From NCBI GenBank assembly GCA_963693085.1, contig OY856409.1, positions 520,439,303 through 520,503,302 on the forward strand: DNA of 64,000 bases, in the 5' to 3' direction. The translations under genes and the position numbers were made by a program. Source of the stretch: Alisma plantago-aquatica. Taxonomy: Eukaryota > Streptophyta > Magnoliopsida > Alismatales > Alismataceae. This document shows, piece by piece, positions 58,515 through 64,000 of this stretch; positions within the stretch are counted from its first letter, which is position 1; every line of letters begins with the position of its first letter. Under the pieces are notes generated by a model. It was not told where the DNA came from. It ran no database searches and saw nothing but the letters and a program-made list of their open reading frames with translations.

Positions 58515-58648
58515 AGCAAGGCATTGCCACAAAGATTGAAACATCAACTTTATTAATTGCCATCATTGTCATACAATATGAAAAAATTAAAGTGTTTCTA
58601 TTCATTTGGAAAATATGAAATAGTAGTTCATAACTCTATTACATGCCT
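58515..58648 (-). other. Angela-3 post-gag non-coding sequence
   Basis: Matches Angela-1 21600-21760 (ATGACAATGATGGCAATTAATAAAG) and joins gag directly to the point of the gypsy insertion. This is where protease and integrase would be in a full Angela element. Confidence 0.7.
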
Positions 58649-59413
58649 TCAATGTATTGGCTTTTCATAATGGTGGCAATTGCCTCTCTTGGTCACGCCT
58701 CCCTTGGCCTTGAGAGTTGAATACGACTTGGGTCGATGGCTAGCATCAGAACCTTTCTTAGCCTTGCCCTTGCCCTTGAGCATGGACTTGCCTTTCCTTC
58801 TACTGATCATCATCACAGAATTAGGCTTGTCCTTCTTCATTTGTGCCTCGGCTGTCCTCAACATGCCCAACAACTCTGTCAACAGCTTGTCAAAGTTGTA
58901 CATGTTGTAGTTCATCACAAACTTACTGTAAGATTCTGGCAACGATTGCAGTATCACATCAGTAGCCAACTCTTGGCTCAGGGGAAATCCCAGTCTTGTT
59001 AGGTTCTCCACATACCCAATCATCTTGAGTGTGTGAGGACCAATTGGATCTCCTTCTGTCATGACACATTTGAATAGTGCCCTGGAGACATTGTATCTCT
59101 CTTACCGTGCTTGATCTTCATACATGTTCTTGAGATGTTGAATCATCTCAATGACACCCATGTTCTCATGTTGTCTCTACAACTCGTGCTTCATGGAGCA
59201 CAACATAAAGAACTTTGCATCAATGGCATCATCAGAATGCTTCTTATAAGCATCCCTTTCTACCCTTGGTGCGGTAGGGGTAGGTTCCTCTGGAATTGGA
59301 GTATCCAGGACATAGAGCTTTCACTCTTGAGTGAGAACAATTCTCAATGTCCTAAACCAGTCGTGGAAGTTTGTCCCATTGATCTTGTCCTTTTCAAGGA
59401 CCAATCACAATGA
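58649..59413 (-). pseudogene. Angela-3 gag, near-continuous with three in-frame stops
   Basis: On the minus strand one frame reads LEKDKINGTNFHDWFRTLR, a TGA, YVLDTPIPEEPTPTAPRVER, KHSDDAIDAKFFMLCSMKHEL, a TAG, RQHENMGVIEMIQHLKNMYE, a TAA, then an uninterrupted 137-residue segment (58649-59062): RLGFPLSQELATDVILQSLP, KFVMNYNMYNFDKLLTELLG, MLRTAEAQMKKDK and a basic tail. This is the UBN2-type Angela gag, whose product forms the cytoplasmic particle. The zinc knuckle is degenerate (NCHHYEK). It is the best-preserved gag of the three Angela copies. Confidence 0.88.
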
Positions 59414-60826
59414 AAAGTGATTGTTGTTATTTGTACTACAAAAGGAAAAACATGCAATTTAGTCCAAAACTCAATTTTGAATTATTTGATTGATTCAAAA
59501 GGTTGACGATAAAATTAGGACTTTAATTAATTATCACTCCCACTATTTTTGTTCAAATTGACAACCCTCACAATCAATTATGAAGATTGCAGCATACAAT
59601 CTTCTAGTGGGTCAAGATCCTAAAATCCTCTAAGTCATGGACTAGCTAGGGTGTCACCCACAACTTAGATCTTGTAGGTAGGCAACTCTTGCCAATTGCA
59701 TCATATGTAACTCTTGAAAGATGTCATGCGTAACTCCTTTCCATGATCACCTCCATGCCTCAAGGTGCTAGATCCTATCTAGGTCACCTTGTTAAGTCCG
59801 ACCCAAAGCCAACACGATGAATATGCACCCTTCTAGGGCAGACCCACATATTCATCCTTCACGCTTCCACGAGATAGACAGTGCACCACGCTAGGGCATG
59901 CCCACACTTGGCCGATCAAGCTTTTCACGTGCGTCACATTTGGAAGGCATCTAAAACTTTAATATTTAATGAGGGATTTGGTTTTATAGGTACACATACA
60001 TATCCAATGACCACAATATATAGTATGTATCATATACATGCTATATCCCACAGAAAACATGTGAAATGATAAAAGCGATGATTATGGCCATCCTAATGTG
60101 ATTCCTAGAGCCAAGAGGAATCACAGTCATCTAGGTCTATATTACATGCAACTTGTCCATGATGAAGTGCTATAGCCGTCCGAGTTGATCAACTCATCAC
60201 ATGAATGACCAACTCGCTTTGGCCGGTCGTCTGCGTGCCACCAGCCGATCATTTGGCTCCTCCAATTGATCGGTTCACCTGGTCATCATGCATCTCCTCA
60301 TGGCCGCCATACGATTGTCTTGCTCCTCGAACCGGTCATCTGGATCACCAACCGATCGGTTCACTCCTTGAACTGATCATCTCAATCATCGTCAGGTTGT
60401 CCGTCGTTCTTTGACATAATAGGAAATAAAAGATCTATCCTATTTTACATTTGAATTGGGATACCCCGAGTTACATTCGGGGGGAGAAAAGATAGGAAAG
60501 AAATCTCGAGTTATCTCAAGTTACATCAGGAATAGGAGATAGGGAATCGCTGCATAGACCGAGATGCAAGCAACCACATTCAACCGAGCACACACATACA
60601 TAGGGTTTATTGGCCATAACCATGATATACATCCACCAAAAAACTCGTTTAAGGGCGACGCGTATCAAGTGCATTCATATTACATATCATATATGTATAT
60701 TGGGATTTGTGGATTTAGGATTGGACATGCATAAAGCCAATTTTATTCACATCGTATGCAATAAATAAAGGCGACAAACCAAAGTTTATCACATCACTAA
60801 TCCTAAAGTATAGAGTAGTTGACGTG
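59414..60826 (-). other. Angela-3 leader
   Basis: The untranslated leader between primer-binding site and gag, collinear with Angela-1 19264-20714, including the TAGGGC(A/G)TGCCCACACTTGG block near 59890. A CCGATCGG array lies at about 60187-60380. No gene is seen. Confidence 0.7.
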
Positions 60827-60838
60827 GCTCTGATACCA
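60827..60838 (-). promoter_or_regulatory. Angela-3 primer-binding site
   Basis: The minus strand reads TGGTATCAGAGC, an exact initiator tRNA-Met complement, one base inside the LTR end at 60840. Confidence 0.93.
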
Positions 60839-60839
60839 C

Positions 60840-62351
60840 TGTTGGGTTTTAGGGGAGACAGAGAAGGCAGCGGAAACAAAAAATTTTCTCTCCCAATAAC
60901 CCAAAACAAAGGAATCGTGTCAACGTCTATGCAGTAGGAAGGATGGTTTGTATAGGCATACCCTGTCTCGAGGCTTGCTCGATGACGATACCTCATGGCT
61001 TGTGTGGTCTTCACCTCCGGTCTTAGACGATGTCTGTGTAGCTCCTAGTCTCACCATGACTGTAGGGATTGATAGTTGTCCTCTGAGCGGTAGAAGTATC
61101 CCGCCTCTGAAGTAGTCCACATGGACCACTTGAAACTCCGATCTCCTTGTCCCACAAGGAATCGGAAGGAGTCACACCCTACTGTAGGCGTACTAGTCAC
61201 CAACACACTCTCCTGGAACCAGTTGCTTTTCTATAATTTCCTTTCCCTTGATGTGCCTCCCTTATCGAGTAGCACTTGCTCAGGCTCTCTCGGTTACCAC
61301 AACCAGAGAGAATGACAACTTTGCAGAGCAACTAGTGTTCTGAGTTGTTGTTCCTGAGAAGCCCCCACTACCCCTATATATAGGAGGGTCAAGGGTCAGG
61401 ATTCTCTACCCCAAGTAATGCGGGATTAAACAGGAGTAGAAGGGTTCGAGATTTTCCACAAAGCAACCAACTGTACAACCTAAACCGATCATTTCAAACA
61501 TGAAACATTCAGTTGGGGAGGTGAGCTGATCGGTTCACACCTCAACCGATCGGTTGGAGCACCTAAGACGATCGGTTCACTTTTGAGCTGATCGGTTCGT
61601 GGTCCTAATCCAACTCAAATTGACTTTCAAATTTGTTTCCGATTAATCTAATATTAATCCTTGTACAAATCAAATTTGTACAAGTGAAACAAATTGTATT
61701 TGCAAAATAGTCTTCTGACTTTCCAAACGATCTCGGTTGGACCAGTTGAGTTGATCGGTTCAACCCTTGAACCAGTCATTTCACCCTGTCTTGAGCTGAT
61801 CGGTTCATCACATGAGCCGATCGGTTCACCAACCTGAGCCAATTGGTTCACCAACCTAAGCCGATCAGTTCATCTCATGAGTCGATCGGTTGGGGCAGCA
61901 GACTTGTGCAAATCAGTCAATCATGGTTTCAATCAATCTGATACTCTAAACAATCAGTCCAACACCTTGAACACTATGATATTGAGCTATCAATTGATTG
62001 AGTGTTTAATTGAACTACTAAACTACTTTAGTAATCAATCTAAACATCATTTGTGGATAAACCCCTCTTCCAGGTTAAATCCTATGTGTGTGACCCTACA
62101 GGTCCATTTCACGTTGGCAGTGAAAGTCCATGACTTTACAAGCAAAGAGTGGTGCCTAGTCACACATCAGTGCTACCCAAGTGAAAAGGAAAGTTGGATA
62201 ACAACTTTCAATCCTACAATCCATGAATGGTGTTACAGTGAATGTATGATTCCTTTGTCACTGATATCCCAAATGAACTCGAGGAATGTAATAGTCATCA
62301 TGTCAATGTTCATTCACTTTCTTGATCTCAGAATAGATTGAAGGAGATACA
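60840..62351 (-). mobile_element. Angela-3 5' LTR, truncated by a gypsy LTR
   Basis: On the plus strand it begins TGTTGGGTTTTAGGGG and aligns with the other Angela LTRs up to GGAGATACA at 62351, where a new sequence begins. About 730 bp of the LTR start, judged from the Angela-3 3' LTR, is missing or lies beyond the window. The CCGATCGG array is at about 61480-61890 and a CCTATATATAGG TATA box at about 61374-61385. Confidence 0.88.
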
Positions 62352-64000
62352 TGGTGTGTCCCCGCTAGTGGTGCTTTTACACCCCACGAGGTCGGAGCGC
62401 ACGTGATATGGGATCTTATGCTTTTGAAATTTATGTTATCCCTAACCGAGTCGATCACTAAGACTAAAACAGGTCACCCGCAAGCGTACGGGGTACTGTT
62501 GTAGTATAGGTGATTGGCAAGATAAGGGGTCGAACCACAGAGATAGAGGGGGTGCTAGAGTTAGACAGAGTGGGCTACGTTCCTTTTTTGGAGATCGGGG
62601 TTTTAGGGTTTTTGAGTTTTAAAAGGTTTGGTTGTTTGATTACGCTAATGAGAAAGTAAGAAATGTAAGATGGAAACTAAGTTATGAAAGAGCAAGCAAA
62701 TTAGTAAACTAAGTTAACAAACTAACTAAGCAAGAGCAAGAAGAGCTATGCTACTCTAGTAAGGAAAGAAGAAATTAAGAACTAAACTAACCACTAGCAA
62801 GAGCAAGAGCCCAAGTTAACACTAAAGAGAAAAACTAAGCAATTAACTAGATTAACCAAAAGCGATTAAACTAGATTATCATGAACAAGCAAGCAGAGCA
62901 AGATGGGTTTTAAGCAAGGTGATTAAGGTGGGTGGGCTGTTTGGGGAATGTAACTCTGATGTTAGTTGGGGGAAGATCATTAAACATGCATGGTTCTCAT
63001 ATCATATCTAGATTACCAAACCAAACAATAAGGTCAATGCCATTAGAAAATACCCTATACTACTAGTAGAAGACTAGGGTTAGGTGTAATTCTAATGAGA
63101 TTAACCAAATCTAGGTTTCTAGGGTAAGTGATAGTGAGTAATTGAGGGTTGAGGGTAGAGATGGGAGCAGAGATGAGGGTATTTAACCTCATGCCACTAG
63201 CCACTCTAGCCTTTAGAAGGCCCTAGACAATTACATCAATCTCACTTACACTAGCTACTTAGATCTCACACTCATTTGTAGGAGGAGGGATGTGTATGTA
63301 GGAACAAAGGGGGCTAGCTAGGGATCCAATAATTGGACCTAGGAGTCATTCCTAAGATTGCCATATACACCCCAATTCCTCCTAGAAACTAAGTGTCATC
63401 AAAAACCTCAAAACAAGCAATTCATACAAGAAGCACAAACCACATGCAATAAGATAGGAAAAGAGAAAGAAGTAAGAAGTAACCATCATAGATATCAATT
63501 AAGTTCATTACAAGAAATTATCCCCCAACATGGTATCAAAGTTACATTTAAATCCCAAACAGCCCACCACAAGGGGCTTAGCTAGACATGATCAAGAAAA
63601 CAAGAAAAGAAAGGGGTAGAAGAAGTAGGGACTCCATGAAGCTTGATGTAGAAGCCTCCTTCTTCACCTCCAAGCTTGTTGTAGACGTCCTCCCTCCTCC
63701 AAGGGTGTAGGGGTGCATGAAATGGTAGGGGATTATGGATGAAAACCTAGGGAACTAGGTTTCCATGGTGGAATGAGGGTGGAAATGGTGGATGATGAGC
63801 CCAAAATGCAAGGGAATTGCACAAAGAGCTCAAGGATGGAGAGTGGAGCTTGGAGTAGTTGTAGGGGCATCTAACCTTCGTGCCCTAGCCACCACCTATG
63901 TATATATAGGTGATGGGGAGGCACTAGGGTAAGTGGGGGTAATTTAGGAAAAGTAGTGAAAAGTAGGGTAGGGTTGGTGGACCACCAAGGCCGTGGTGGT
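62352..64000 (-). mobile_element. Ty3/gypsy (Athila/Tat-like) LTR, incomplete at window edge
   Basis: The sequence begins TGGTGTGTCCCCGC, the reverse complement of an LTR end (…CACACCA). Near 62470-62545, CACCCGCAAGCGTACGGGGT and GGGGTCGAACCACAGAGAT are, on the minus strand, typical of the U5 end of Athila/Tat LTRs. A symmetric minus-strand TATA box (CCTATATATACATAGG) lies at about 63896-63911. No protein is encoded. Since Angela-3 LTR lies directly beyond its end, it is a 3' or solo LTR whose other end is outside the window. Confidence 0.65.

Larger units (their letters stand above)
38035..62351 (-). mobile_element. Angela-3, defective Ty1/copia element split by a gypsy insertion
   Basis: Minus-strand element: truncated 5' LTR 60840-62351, primer-binding site 60827-60838, leader and gag 58515-60839, pol remnant 40028-42193, truncated 3' LTR 38035-40027. 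Its internal region sums to about 4.5 kb, close to Angela-1, with the same missing domains. A 16-kb Tekay/Del-like element is inserted between gag and pol; comparison with Angela-1 around 21760 shows the insertion is clean. Confidence 0.88.

Overview
This window is flowering-plant nuclear DNA made almost entirely of LTR retrotransposons inserted into one another. I found no host gene, tRNA or functional rRNA. The sequence is AT-rich with long TA microsatellites. Its element families (Angela-type and SIRE/Tork-like Ty1/copia, Athila-type and Tekay/Del-like Ty3/gypsy, and a Cassandra-type LTR carrying 5S rRNA-like sequence) occur in large plant genomes. Very long LTRs (1.4-4.8 kb) suggest a large, perhaps monocot, genome, but that is inference.

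Layout. 1-2.84 kb: old AT-rich sequence with a weakly LTR-like stretch and a TA/TG microsatellite. 2.85-4.41 kb: a diverged Angela-like LTR. 5.95-6.6 kb: a possible copia primer-binding site and LTR on the minus strand. 6.61-6.90 kb: a Cassandra-type solo LTR. 6.90-12.48 kb: the 3' LTR and decayed gag-pol of a minus-strand Angela element (Angela-4). 12.48-38.03 kb: an Athila-type gypsy element on the plus strand. Its left LTR is fused by deletion to reverse transcriptase. Its integrase is split at codon level by Angela-1 (17.01-26.11 kb, TSD CGAAC). Its right LTR is split by a 7.28-kb SIRE/Tork-like copia element (30.65-37.93 kb). 38.04-62.35 kb: a minus-strand Angela element (Angela-3), with a 3' LTR cut by the Athila and a 5' LTR cut by another gypsy LTR that runs off the right edge. 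Angela-3 is split at 42.19/58.51 kb by a minus-strand Tekay/Del-like gypsy element with 4.8-kb LTRs. That element's 5' LTR is itself split by a related 3.7-kb solo LTR on the plus strand.

How the parts relate. All coding regions are broken. Angela-1 and Angela-3 share the same defects: no protease or integrase, a truncated reverse transcriptase, and the same TGA codon. They look like two copies of one defective, trans-mobilised family. Angela-4 keeps traces of every domain and represents the kind of element that could have supplied proteins. The most unusual signals are a 464-bp segment inverted in only one of Angela-1's two LTRs, and family-specific arrays of short CG-core palindromes in the LTRs of unrelated families, mostly just upstream of a symmetric TATA box.
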